NCBI RefSeq assembly: GCF_001653235.2
Contig: NC_035795.1
Coordinates: 2,170,001-2,234,000 of the forward strand
Direction: 5' to 3'
Source of the DNA: Pochonia chlamydosporia 170
Taxonomy: Eukaryota; Ascomycota; Sordariomycetes; Hypocreales; Clavicipitaceae
DNA: 64,000 bases
The notes beneath the pieces are model-generated. The model saw only the letters and a list, made by a program, of their open reading frames with translations, did not search any database and was not told where the DNA came from. The translations under genes were made by a program, and so were the position numbers. Positions within the stretch are counted from its first letter, which is position 1. Every line of letters begins with the position of its first letter. Shown here piece after piece: positions 53,974-64,000 of this stretch.

Positions 53974-56900
53974 ATGGCGAGCAGTACCACCTCCAAAGCA
54001 ACGCGCCCTGCTTCGCCGAGCCCTTCTATCGGCCTCAGCTCGCCCATCAGCTTTCGAAACCGACGCGGCTCGACACACTCGATATCCTCTACCATAGACA
54101 AAGAGCAGCTGGCACAAGCCCTTGACCAGATCCACACATCGGCTAGTCGGTGCGAGACCTTGACGACGTTTAACGACTTTGCTCCCCCGCCAGAGGGGAT
54201 CCCTGCGTCGGAGAGCCGGTCGGGAGCCGGGGAACTGGTTCAGAACGGTCTTAGCGGCCTGTATAATCGATTTCGAGAAGCTGTTGGCGGTGTTAGTCCG
54301 ACAAAAACCACGCCAAAGGAGCCCAAAGACGGGAAAGATGGCTCTGGACAGGCATCGGAAGTTGCTTCCAAGAGGTCGTCTGCTGCGCCAAGCCATACCT
54401 CGAGGCCCTCGATTTCGTCTCTCACACGAGTTGACACAAATGCCACCATAACAACAAATTCTATCTCGACTGTAGCCCTGACTGATGTGTCTTCCCCGAC
54501 AGGCACATCAAGCAACGTAGATAGCCGTCCGCAAGTACAGTCCACGAAATCAAACAGCATAAGCCTCATGACAGGACCAAGATCCAGCTCGGCTAGTAGA
54601 CAGAGCTTACCCACCAAGGCCACGAGCTCTGTTGTCGCAGACCCTACCATAGCTCCCCCACCTGCGCTGAAGCGGGATGCGAGTCGTAGTACCATTCGCA
54701 CCGAGGACAGCGGGGGACAATCTTCTAGCAGGAGGAGTCTAAGCAAGGCCGAGCTCCAAGCCGAATCTGCGAGTCTTTACGACACCAAGGATGGCCGGCT
54801 GCCACCTCGGGCTGGCCGTGATGATGAATCCAGCATTGATGGAAGCCTCGATGCTCCTTTCAGCCCCGTTGCAGGCGCGCCATCGACAACATCGACGACA
54901 AATAGTCGACACCATGCTCGAAATCCTTCCGTCACATCGTCAATGCTGCATCCCGACGATATGAGACGGACACCAGCTGTTATTGATAGAATCAGCCGGT
55001 CTCGCTCCCCGAGATATCCCGGTTCAAGAGACTCCTCACTTGATAGAGGGACCGCCGCAGCTAGTGCCATTAATACATCTGCTCATGGCTCCGTCTATCA
55101 CGACTCCTTCGGTCAAGATGCCCAATCCAAACTTCTGTTGCCTGATGCTGGACGGATTCCAGGGACGACAAGGGGTCAAGAGCGTGCCTCTGATCAGATG
55201 AATGCACAGTTGGACAAGATGCGAAGGCAAGTATTGAGCAAGGAGTTCTGGATGAAGGACGACACCGTCAAAGAATGCTTTCTTTGCCAAACCCCGTTTA
55301 CCGCATTCAGGAGAAAGCACCACTGCCGCACCTGCGGTTGCATCTTTGATTCCAAGTGTACCACTGTGGTTTCCGGTGAAAAGTTTGGCGTCCAAGGGTC
55401 CTTGCGGGTTTGCAAAAATTGCCTCGAAGTGATTAGCCGTCGCTTCGACGGGAGCGGCTCTGACGACTCTGGAGACGAACGATCCTTTCTACCCAAGATC
55501 TTTGGACCGAACAACCCCAAAGACTCTTCTGAAACCGTAACAAGCAAGTCAAAATCCAAATCCTCAAGCGTCGCAGCTGGCTCTGAAGGATCAGAGGATT
55601 CGAGACCACTGACAACGCCAATGATGGCCATTCCAGCTACCCGGCGAGTGAGAGATTCTGCCAATAGAGCCTCTGCTGTGTTGGAGATTGACGCCCCGCA
55701 ACTGAGTCGACCTGGCTCATCTCGTTCGTTGAAGTCGTTGACAACATCCGGCCGTCCTCAGTCCTCGGCTGGCCATAAAAGACACCATTCCAAACACGGC
55801 TTCCTTGGCCGGTTTAAACCAGCTCCAGAACAGCAAGCCCCGTTCAGGAAAGGAATCGACGAAGAAAATTCTAAACAACCAAAATTTCCAGCCTTTCACG
55901 ACGACAATATCATCGACCCGGATTTGGCGGATTATATGTCGGAAGACTCTAGTGGAGACGAGCAGATGGGCATCTTTGCGACCATGGCGGCATCTGATGT
56001 CCAATCTACAAGCTATGAGCACGATAGATCTGCATTTCCCTCCTACCTAAATCAAACCAGAAAATATCGCCACCGACCAGGGGAGAAGAGCATCAGCGGA
56101 ATGAGCTACGTCAGCAGAGGAGTTTTTGACGATACCAGTGGCCCAATAAGCCTGTTAAATCACAGGAGGTCAACACGACGCCGGAATCTCAGCAATGTTA
56201 GTGGAAGTGTTCATCATCACGGCTCTCCGAGACCCAAGTCTGCCATCTATAAAGGACCGTCTGCGTCATCAGAGGCACTGTTTAACCTGGACCACCCGAA
56301 CCACTCTGGCACACAGCTTACCAGGAGCGACTCGTTGCGCAAGAAGATGACGCCAAAGCAGGAACTCAATCGATCCAGCTTGAAGCATGTTGACAGACTA
56401 CTGTACCAGCTCCTCGATGATGCCCAGATTCCAAACCCAAGCGCATGGCAAAAGTCCCTTGTACCTATTCTTCTTCAACTGACAGACGACGTGACCCCGG
56501 ACGTTGCCAAAGGAGAAGACATGGATCTCAGGCACTATGTCAAATTGAAAAAGATTCCAGGCGGTCGACCCGGTGATACATCCTACGTCTCAGGGGTGGT
56601 ATTCACAAAGAACCTTGCATTGAAGAGCATGCCGCGGCGAATCTTGAACCCACGGATTGTACTCGTAACTTTCCCCATTGAGTACCAGCGTCACCAACAG
56701 CATTTTATGAGTCTGCAGCCTGTAATCGAACAGGAGAAAGAGTTCTTACGAGTTGTCGTGCAGCGAATCACCAACCTCCGCCCCCAAGTTCTTCTTGCAC
56801 AAAAGGGCGTATCAGGAGTTGCTTTGCAGTATCTCTCGGAGGCCAACATATCCGTTGCCTATAATGTCAAAGACACAGTCATAGAAGCTGTTGCCCGCTG

Positions 56901-59900
56901 TGCCGAGACAGAAATCATTGAATCACTTGACATGTTGGCTCTTCCCGTACGGGTTGGACGCTGTTCTGCATTTGAAGTGCGGACATTCGTCAACAATGAT
57001 TATCCCGGGAGAAAAAAGTCGTACATTTTCCTCTCCGGCTGCCGCCCCGATTTGGGATGCACCATTGCATTGCGTGGTGCGACTGGTCAATTGTTACGAC
57101 AAGTCAAGCACATCATGGAGTTTATGGTTTATGTGGTTTACAATTTGAAGCTGGAATCGAGCCTTCTTCGAGACGAGTCTGTTGATCCACCAGAGGACAG
57201 TGAAACCTCATTATCAAATTCCCTCCAGGGCCTGAACGAGAGCTTTCGTTCTGTGAGCTCGACTGGGGACTGTTGCAAGCAAGGTCCCACGGTTGTCGTC
57301 AATCACCCGTCCAGCGAGAGCGAACCACCATCTCAGGTTACTGTGGACAGCATGAGCACGAATCTAGACGATGGCGACCAGTCGGGACAACCCAGTGGGC
57401 AACTGGCTGAACCAGCCAAGATGGTATCTTTGCATGCCCACCACACCCACACCTCTGCGGACAGCCAAGTGCCTGACGATATCCCCATGCCAACCTTTTA
57501 CAGCGACATGGTGGCCAAGTACGAAACCAAGATTCTGTCCGCGTCACCGTATGTAAAATTCAAGCAGCCTTATCTGCTCATGAAGGCTCGTGAGCAAGAA
57601 CGTCGACTCCTCTATCTCCGGCGGCTGCGTGATCAGGATGCAGTCGAGGAAGATTCAGAAAAGGCTGGCCGTCACAGATTCCAGCTGATTAAGCCGGAGA
57701 TGGTTGAGAAAATTGGACAAAAGGCGTCTCGGCAAATTATGGAAGTTTTGCACGCCGTCCACGACGCGGAATACGACAAGGCTCTCTTTAATTATCAAAC
57801 CCAAACTCGTCAGTGGGAGACATATATCCAAGGCAATCTCGACCTGTTCGACCCCTATTCACATCAAAACATCGTGGTGTTGTACTCGGTCATCTGCACC
57901 GACACTAAAATCCCATGCATTGAACCAGGGCTTGTGGCTATTAATTTCTACGATGAGCAGCATGTTGATACTGGCATGGATGCCGACTGTACCCTCGGCC
58001 AGTACATCGAGGATCTGGCCTACAGCAAAAACGATGTTTGCAACTCGAACGGCTGTGAAAAGAAGCTGGTTGATCACCACAGAACATATGTTCACGATGA
58101 GTATCGCATCACCGTCTTTGTGGAACACGTCCCAAATCCTCCACCACGACGACCAGAGCTGGGTGACGGTATCACAATGTGGACATACTGCAAACACTGC
58201 AAGAAAGACTCGGAGGAGACCGCCATGACTGATGCAACGTTCAAGTACTCGTTTGGCAAGTATTTGGAGTTGCTCTATTGGGGACGGGGCCTAAAAATCA
58301 AGAATGTGGAAGATTGCCCTCACGATCAGCACCGCGACCATGTTCGCTACTTTAGCATACGTGATTCCCGTGTCAGAATTCACTGGGATCCAATCGATCT
58401 TCTGGAGATTGTCGTTCCCCGAGCCAGGATAACCTGGAAGGTGGCCAATGACTTGAAACTCAAGAACGAGATTTACACCAAAATGGAAGAGCGATGGAGC
58501 AAGTTCATGTCTTCAGTACGAGCCCGGCTGAAGAGTATTCGTACGGAAAGCCTTTTGCCAGAGAAGGAAGAATCTTGCAAGGCAGAGGTGGAGAGACTGA
58601 TGAAGAAGACCCAAGAGGAGCAGCCAGCCATCATCCGACAGATGCAACGGACGTACGTCGAGTCCAAATACTATGAAGTTGTTCCATTCAACAAAATCAT
58701 TCGTGAGATGCTGGAGAAAGCTGGCGAATGGGACCAAGCGTTTGCCGAGTTCGAGGCCGACTTTCTTGGCGACAAGGATATGCGGCAGATTACAATGATG
58801 CAACTGAAGAAGATCTTCACCGATAATGAATCCAAAGAATCTCTTGCGTCAAACGAGGGGACTGGCTCGGCCGCCGATAGCGATGATCGCCCCTCTCAGA
58901 CCTTCACCGAGGCTGCGGAGAAGAGTACGCAGCCGACAGAGTACACTGACACAGGCATGGAAACCAGTTTGTCGTCGTCGAAAGCGTTGGAGGCAAGGCC
59001 GGATGGCGAAGAGGAAAAGGTGTATATCCCCGCCGATGGCGCCATTGAACGTGTGGAAAGTCTAGATCTGGCTGGATCTCCCGAAGCAATCACTACGCCT
59101 GCCCCGACACCGCAAAGCCCAGTCTCTACTGAGACGTCTTCACGGATCCCCATTGCGCAGACGCCGGTGTCCGCACGACCTCCAGCCTCGCCTACTGGTA
59201 TTGGCCGCAGCCCTACAGACACGTCCATTTCTGGCCAGTCCCTCTCGGAGAAGATTGACCAGATGCGCCGAGAACAAGCTATGCAAGGAGCTGAAGGCAA
59301 CATGGCGCCACCGAAAGCCATACCAGAGCGAGGATCTAGCCGTAAATCTGGGGCGAACATCTCGCCACCCATGGTCCGGGCAACTTCTCATCCTGTTCGA
59401 GCCGTGCCGAGGTCGCAGGCTGCCACTCCCAAACTCCCAGGGGCAAAGGACGTCAAATCTGGGGCTGATGCCACGGCGGAAACCCCTCCAGAAGGTTCAA
59501 TCAAAGTAGACAAGAAACTCTCAGATCGTCTGGGCTTGACTGCCTTGAAGAACAGGGGCAAGAACACAACGTCTGGGATCCCACGGCTCTCTCACAAGAA
59601 GAAAGAGTCCAAAGTTTCAACGTTGGCTAGGCATTTCGAGCAGCTGAGCCGAGAATTCGAGAAGGAGCGCATCCGCGATCGCAAGGAGAGAGCGGCAAGT
59701 CTTCGACAACCCCGGGCTCGACTTCCTAGAACCTCAACAAAGGCTATTGTACAGGTGTATGACGATGTTGCTGAAGCCTTTGAGGAGCCGCCCCAAACAA
59801 GCGAACCGGTGTCAGGTCGAGACGACGAACAGGCCAAGACCAAAGTCCCGGTACAATCAGAAGCCAGCGTTCCAAAGTCGGAGCCTATGACAGAGCCACC

Positions 59901-61492
59901 AACCCCTGTAGAATCGGATACCAAGGCTGATGATCAAGTCTCCAAGTCGGGAACCGAAACAGCAGCCGAAGGAGAGACAAGTCTAGCTACGTCGGACGAT
60001 GAGGGAGGCATAAGCGACATTGATTCTTCCATCGCGGATGAATTCTTGCCTGACCTTAAAGAACTGGCAGATGCCCTTGAACCTAGCACAGAAATCCCAC
60101 TTGAGCTGCCCAAACACCAGAAGACGAGCCTTATGAAGTATCTGACCAACTTTTGGGCCGAGACATCAGCCAGTGGGTGGCCGCCGCTGGAATATCCCAT
60201 CAACCCCACGGATCATATCTTTGTGGATTCCGACATCATTGTGCGAGAGGACGAGCCAAGTTCTGTCATTGCACTTGCCTTGAACAGCGACGACTACCAG
60301 GCTAAACTGTCGGGGATTAGACGTGAAGCCCAAGAGGTGATACAGCGCGAAGTGGAGGGCATTAGCGACGGCGAGCCAAGATCTTTACCAGCGTCAGATA
60401 TGGGCGATGGGATGATGTATGAAGCAGATTTGGAGAAGAGCTTGCTTCGTGCGACTGGGACTCATCTCAAATACCAGTTCAAAGAAGGTGCAGCCATCAT
60501 GACGTGCAAGATCTTTTACGCGGAACAATTTGACGCCCTGAGACGAAAGTGCGGTGTGGCAGAGAGAATAATCGAATCTCTGTCCCGCTGTCTTAAATGG
60601 GATTCCAGGGGTGGCAAGACCAAGTCGGTGTTCTTGAAGACTCTGGATGACAGGCTTGTCTTGAAGGTAGGCAGTCGGTGGACGAACTGTATCGATGGCT
60701 TGTGAACGATGCTAACACGGAAGAACAGAGTCTGTCCCCTATTGAAACGTCGGCGTTTTTGCGGTTCGCTCCAAGCTACTTCAACATTATGGCCGAAGCC
60801 TTGTTTCATGATTTGCCATCAGTCATTGCCAAGATGTTAGGATTCTTCCAGGTCATCATCAAGAATCCAACCACTGGAACAGACGTAAAGCTTGATCTCT
60901 TGATAACTGAAAACCTGTTTTACGATCGGTCGCCGACACGAATCTTTGATCTGAAGGGATCCATGCGCAACCGCAAGATCCAATCGACTGGCGAGCAGAA
61001 CGAGGTGCTGCTTGACGAAAACATGGTGGAATACATTTACGAATCACCATTGTTTGCGCGCGAGCATTCCAAGAAACTACTTAGAGCGTCAGTTTGGAAT
61101 GACACGCTGTTTCTGGCCCGTCAAAACGTCATGGACTACTCACTAATGATTGCGGTTGACGAGGAGAGGAAGGAGTTGGTCGTGGGTATCATTGATTGCA
61201 TCAGAACATACACATGGGACAAGAAGCTCGAAAGTTGGATCAAAGATCGCGGCTTCGCGGGCGGCGGTCGAAACAGGCCAACTGTGACGAGTCCGAAAGA
61301 GTACAAGTCACGGTTCCGAGAGGCCATGGCTAGGTGAGTACTTGTTCCAAGTTATCCACTCAACTTGTCCCACTAACAATTTGTAGATATATCCTTCAGG
61401 CGCCCAACTGCTGGCACTTGTTCAACAATCCCCAACTGTCCACCAACTACGGCCATGCGAGATTTGAGGAGCCCGAAGCAGGGGCGAAATAA
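53974..61492 (+). CDS. FAB1: 1-phosphatidylinositol-3-phosphate 5-kinase Fab1/PIKfyve
   Basis: Fab1 makes PI(3,5)P2 on endosome and vacuole membranes and controls vacuole size and acidification. Three exons, 53974-60666, 60729-61333 and 61387-61492 (introns 62 and 53 bp), give 2,467 residues. A disordered N-terminus is followed by a FYVE finger at about residues 420-490 (WMKDD, RRKHHCRTCGCIFDSKC, LRVCKNC). A CCT/TCP1-like domain spans about 800-1065, followed by a Cys-rich Fab1 region (to about 1600), a long linker, and the kinase at about 2080-2467. Kinase motifs are GGKTKSVFLKTLDDRLVLK, RIFDLKGSMRNR, QNVMDYSLMIAVD and GIIDCIRTYTWDKKLES. Intron 1 sits between LVLK and SLSPIET. The leader holds two upstream ATGs, one overlapping the true start. 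Confidence 0.97.
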
Positions 61493-61924
61493 AGAAGCAA
61501 ACAAAAGCGACGAGATTTATCCAATACTATGGAGTTGTTAATGAAGAGGGATACTAGGCATCATATCATGTTACACACGGCTAGCTTTGAAGGGTCTGTT
61601 TGCTAGGCGTTTGTTGAAATGTCACGGCCACGAGCTGGTGCATGACGCTTGTCACGTAATGAGTAATGATGACTATGATGAATAAAGCGTGCATTCTATA
61701 AAATATGTCTTTACTTTCTCTACCTGCCTGCTCTTGGGATGGGCAGTGTTGCGGTTGTCAGTTTGCACTTGTAGAAACGTGGTTGTGATTTACCAATTGG
61801 GAGTGGGCCAGTTCTCTGGTTGGCCAAGTTGATCTACAACCACCACCATCCATCAACCTCATCTTGAGACCTCCATCCACACGCTCACTTGAGCACTGGT
61901 CAATCACATTTCGCTGATGCCGCC
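61493..61924. other. FAB1 3' flank and MDM12 promoter
   Basis: This 432-bp gap lies between two plus-strand genes. AATAAAGC at about 61681-61688 may be the FAB1 poly(A) signal. Bases from about 61830 are CA/CT-rich, consistent with the MDM12 leader. No gene is seen. Confidence 0.6.
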
Positions 61925-63166
61925 ATGTCCATTGACCTCAACTGGGAAACGCTGACCAGCGGCCCAGACGGCGACGCACTCGCCGAACGCATCAGGTCCT
62001 TCATCCACGACAAATTCCAAACTGTCCCGCTGCCGCGCTTCATCAGATCCGTCACCGTCCACGGCTTTGATTTCGGCACAATCTCACCTGAGCTGGAGCT
62101 CAAGGACATAACAGACCCGCTGCCCGACTTTTACGACCAAGAAATAGGCGAGGACGAAAGTGACGATGACTTTGGAAGCGATGAGGAAGCGGCAGCACAT
62201 CTCGCAGCCGAGCGCGCAAGACACGCCCTCGCAGGCGACAAGAGGCGCCCAGAGGGCATCAGAACCGCACTGAGAAACGACATTGGAGGACACGATTTGG
62301 GAAGTCCATTCCTGGGAACCTCTACGCCCGGTATATTAGGCGGGCCGGGGTTGAATTACTTCCAAAGCCATTTAGGCACAGGCACTCACACGCCGCTGGC
62401 TGCTGTGGCAGGCGCCCATCTCGGAAACTCGTGGATGGCGCCCGGGCCACTCGACTCATCCGACTTCTCCCACGCAGCTAGCCACCACAGAAACCCCTCG
62501 CAAAGCAGCATATCCGTCGACAACTTCTCCGTAAACCTGGAGGGCACGTCACCGCCCCTAAGGGAGAAGTCGAGCGTGTCCACGCTTGCCCCCACATCAG
62601 TGACTACATCTCGCCCGCCCACGCGGGACACCCATCTCGCCGACTCGGCTGTCGAGGAAGACGGGCCGCTGGACGCAAACGCCGTAGATAAGAATCTGGC
62701 CGCGCAGAGGAGAGAGCCGCGGGTGGAGGACGTGCAGGCCGTTTTTCGGATACGCTACGCGGGGGACATTCGGCTGAATCTTACGGCGGAGATATTACTG
62801 GACTATCCTATGCCGAGTTTCGTGGGGATTCCGCTCAAGTTGAATATCACGGGGTTGTCGTTTGACGGGGTGGGTGTGCTGGCAAAGATTAGGAAGAGGG
62901 TTCATTTCTGCTTCTTGAGCCCCGAGGATGCGCTGGCGGCTGTGGGATCGGTGGAGGATGATGCGGTGGGTGAAGAAGCGAGGAAGACGGGCAAGTTTGG
63001 CGGGCTGCTGCAGGAGATTAAGGTTGAGAGCGAGATTGGCGAACGGGACGGCGGGAAGCAGAGTCTCAAGAATGTGGGCAAGGTGGAGAGGTTTGTGTTG
63101 GAACAGGTGAGGAGGATATTTGAGGAGGAGTTTGTGTATCCTAGTTTCTGGACGTTTTTGGTGTAA
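61925..63166 (+). CDS. MDM12: ERMES subunit Mdm12
   Basis: Mdm12 is the SMP-domain lipid-transfer subunit of the ER-mitochondria encounter structure, acting between Mmm1 and Mdm34. This single-exon gene of 413 residues is longer than the yeast protein (271), as usual for filamentous fungi, because of a Ser/Thr/Pro-rich insertion (about residues 70-270). The N-terminus [13 protein letters not shown] and the following [20 protein letters not shown] and [20 protein letters not shown] are signature blocks. The C-terminal half restores the fold with [40 protein letters not shown] and ends in [11 protein letters not shown]. The acidic stretch [12 protein letters not shown] is typical. I start at 61925, the first Met that matches the family. 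Confidence 0.97.
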   Translation: MSIDLNWETLTSGPDGDALAERIRSFIHDKFQTVPLPRFIRSVTVHGFDFGTISPELELKDITDPLPDFYDQEIGEDESDDDFGSDEEAAAHLAAERARHALAGDKRRPEGIRTALRNDIGGHDLGSPFLGTSTPGILGGPGLNYFQSHLGTGTHTPLAAVAGAHLGNSWMAPGPLDSSDFSHAASHHRNPSQSSISVDNFSVNLEGTSPPLREKSSVSTLAPTSVTTSRPPTRDTHLADSAVEEDGPLDANAVDKNLAAQRREPRVEDVQAVFRIRYAGDIRLNLTAEILLDYPMPSFVGIPLKLNITGLSFDGVGVLAKIRKRVHFCFLSPEDALAAVGSVEDDAVGEEARKTGKFGGLLQEIKVESEIGERDGGKQSLKNVGKVERFVLEQVRRIFEEEFVYPSFWTFLV

Positions 63167-63268
63167 TTGGTTGTGGTGAGGCGTTACGGTGATTTGGACT
63201 TGTGAATAGAAATTCCATCTTACACATGGCTGGCTAAATATTGTTCAAGATGCTATGTAATCAAAAAT

Positions 63269-64000
63269 TCAGGTCAATGTCCTTCTGAACCCCTGGTACG
63301 CCTGCTGAATGTCCAGCTCCAGCTCCCTCGCCTGCTGCTCGCTCAGCTCATCCGAAGCCTTCATCTGGTTCAGCGTAATCAGCCACTGCACAATCTTGCC
63401 CCTGTTCTCAAAGTCCTGCTCCGTGACCCGGTTCACCGACTGAATCACATCGGACAGCAGCGGGTGCAGCTGGTCCTTTGACAGCATGCCCAGCTTGACG
63501 GCGTCGAGGAACGTGATGAATTCCTGGGTCGCTTCGAGGATGAGCACGCCGCTGGTGTTGTTGGCGGCGGAGGAGGCCTGCGGACCGGGGCCGGATGATG
63601 CGGTCACGGTGGTGGAGGGCATGCCGACGCGGAGACGTTCAGTGGCACGGGGCGCTTGGAGCTTGTAATTGTTAGTGGGTGAGCGTGCAGAAGAAAATGT
63701 GGTGTAGCGTACATCCCATTTTGCTTTGAATTCCTCGAGGCCTTGGAACTCGGCGGCAATGGTCTCGTCCGCCAGGAGGGCTTTGTACTGGCGGAGGGAG
63801 CGTTCGCAGATTTCGGTGTACTCTGCTTCGGGGATGGCGTCTTTTAGAAACGCTTTCTCGAGCTCATCTAGCGTGACGATGATGCTGAAGAGTTCGGCGA
63901 GAGAGTCTTGGAGATCGCGCTCGGCGCGGGTGTTGGTGAGCTTGACTTCCTGGGGGGTGTAAGTTACCGAGGACGATGGATGGGAGTTTAGATGTACCTC
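63269..64000 (-). CDS. VPS28: ESCRT-I subunit Vps28 (5' part outside window)
   Basis: Vps28 links ESCRT-I (Vps23/Vps37) to ESCRT-II in sorting of ubiquitinated cargo into multivesicular endosomes. The visible exons are 64000-63998 (last codon of an upstream exon), 63949-63713 and 63661-63269, with introns of 48 and 51 bp. The coding part shows the N-terminal core (SLAELFSIIVTLDELEKAFL, AEYTEICERSLRQYKALLAD, FQGLEEFKAKWD), the join KAKWDLQAPRATERLRVG, a short variable linker, and the C-terminal four-helix domain ending DELSEQQARELELDIQQAYQ. It is truncated by the window edge, so the N-terminus is missing. Confidence 0.95.
   Translation of the reverse strand, partial: EVHLNSHPSSSVTYTPQEVKLTNTRAERDLQDSLAELFSIIVTLDELEKAFLKDAIPEAEYTEICERSLRQYKALLADETIAAEFQGLEEFKAKWDVRYTTFSSARSPTNNYKLQAPRATERLRVGMPSTTVTASSGPGPQASSAANNTSGVLILEATQEFITFLDAVKLGMLSKDQLHPLLSDVIQSVNRVTEQDFENRGKIVQWLITLNQMKASDELSEQQARELELDIQQAYQGFRRTLT

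Noticed and set aside
1..64000. CRISPR arrays, operons, IS elements or a secondary-metabolite cluster
   Set aside because: No regularly spaced repeats, no polycistronic spacing, and no PKS, NRPS, terpene synthase or P450 motifs were seen. The gene set is scattered eukaryotic housekeeping genes with some secreted enzymes.

Overview
The window is nuclear DNA of a filamentous ascomycete. Genes are split by many short GT-AG introns (mostly 46-96 bp), the proteins match Pezizomycotina families (long-form Mdm12, DUF7514, Cdc26/Hcn1, Ost5, the large PhoD-like phosphatase), and there is a nuclear tRNA with an intron after anticodon position 37. The gene content fits Sordariomycetes and probably Hypocreales, but the genus is inferred, not shown. 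Nothing looks bacterial: there are no operons, CRISPR arrays or IS elements.

Layout. 1.4-7.6 kb: a small Cys-rich protein with a PIP-box-like motif, the dolichol-sugar protein MPDU1 (-) and a DUF7514 protein with an Arg/Asp-rich tail (+). 10.3-14.5 kb: an unknown conserved protein, then OST5 and the checkpoint clamp subunit RAD1 in tandem. 14.5-19.8 kb holds no gene I can support. 19.8-31.0 kb: a large disordered protein, the APC/C subunit CDC26, a Cdc1/Ted1-type GPI phosphodiesterase and a 1,682-residue PhoD-like phosphatase. 32.6-39.9 kb is more accessory in character: a secreted neprosin-type glutamic peptidase, a tRNA-Ile, a thiol/halide methyltransferase and a secreted M43 metalloprotease, with wide gaps between them. 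41.0-49.6 kb: eIF4E, a malonyl-CoA-synthetase-like enzyme, a BolA protein and an unknown acidic protein. 49.6-53.3 kb is decayed DNA with diverged direct repeats and two broken reading frames whose stop codons fit C-to-T (RIP-like) change. 53.9-64.0 kb: FAB1, MDM12 and the 3' part of VPS28.

Themes. Much of the conserved content serves endomembranes and lipids: MPDU1 and OST5 (N-glycosylation), Cdc1/Ted1 (GPI-anchor remodelling), FAB1 and VPS28 (endosome/vacuole) and MDM12 (ER-mitochondria lipid transfer). RAD1 and CDC26 serve the cell cycle. This is ordinary eukaryotic neighbourhood, not a pathway cluster.

Gene models were built by hand from reading frames, splice signals and remembered family motifs. 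Small exons could be misplaced by a few bases and UTRs are not defined. The most novel-looking items are the PIP-box/zinc protein, the unknown acidic protein at 47.8-49.6 kb, the decayed block at 50.5-53.2 kb, and the two genes with two possible starts that could send one enzyme to two compartments.
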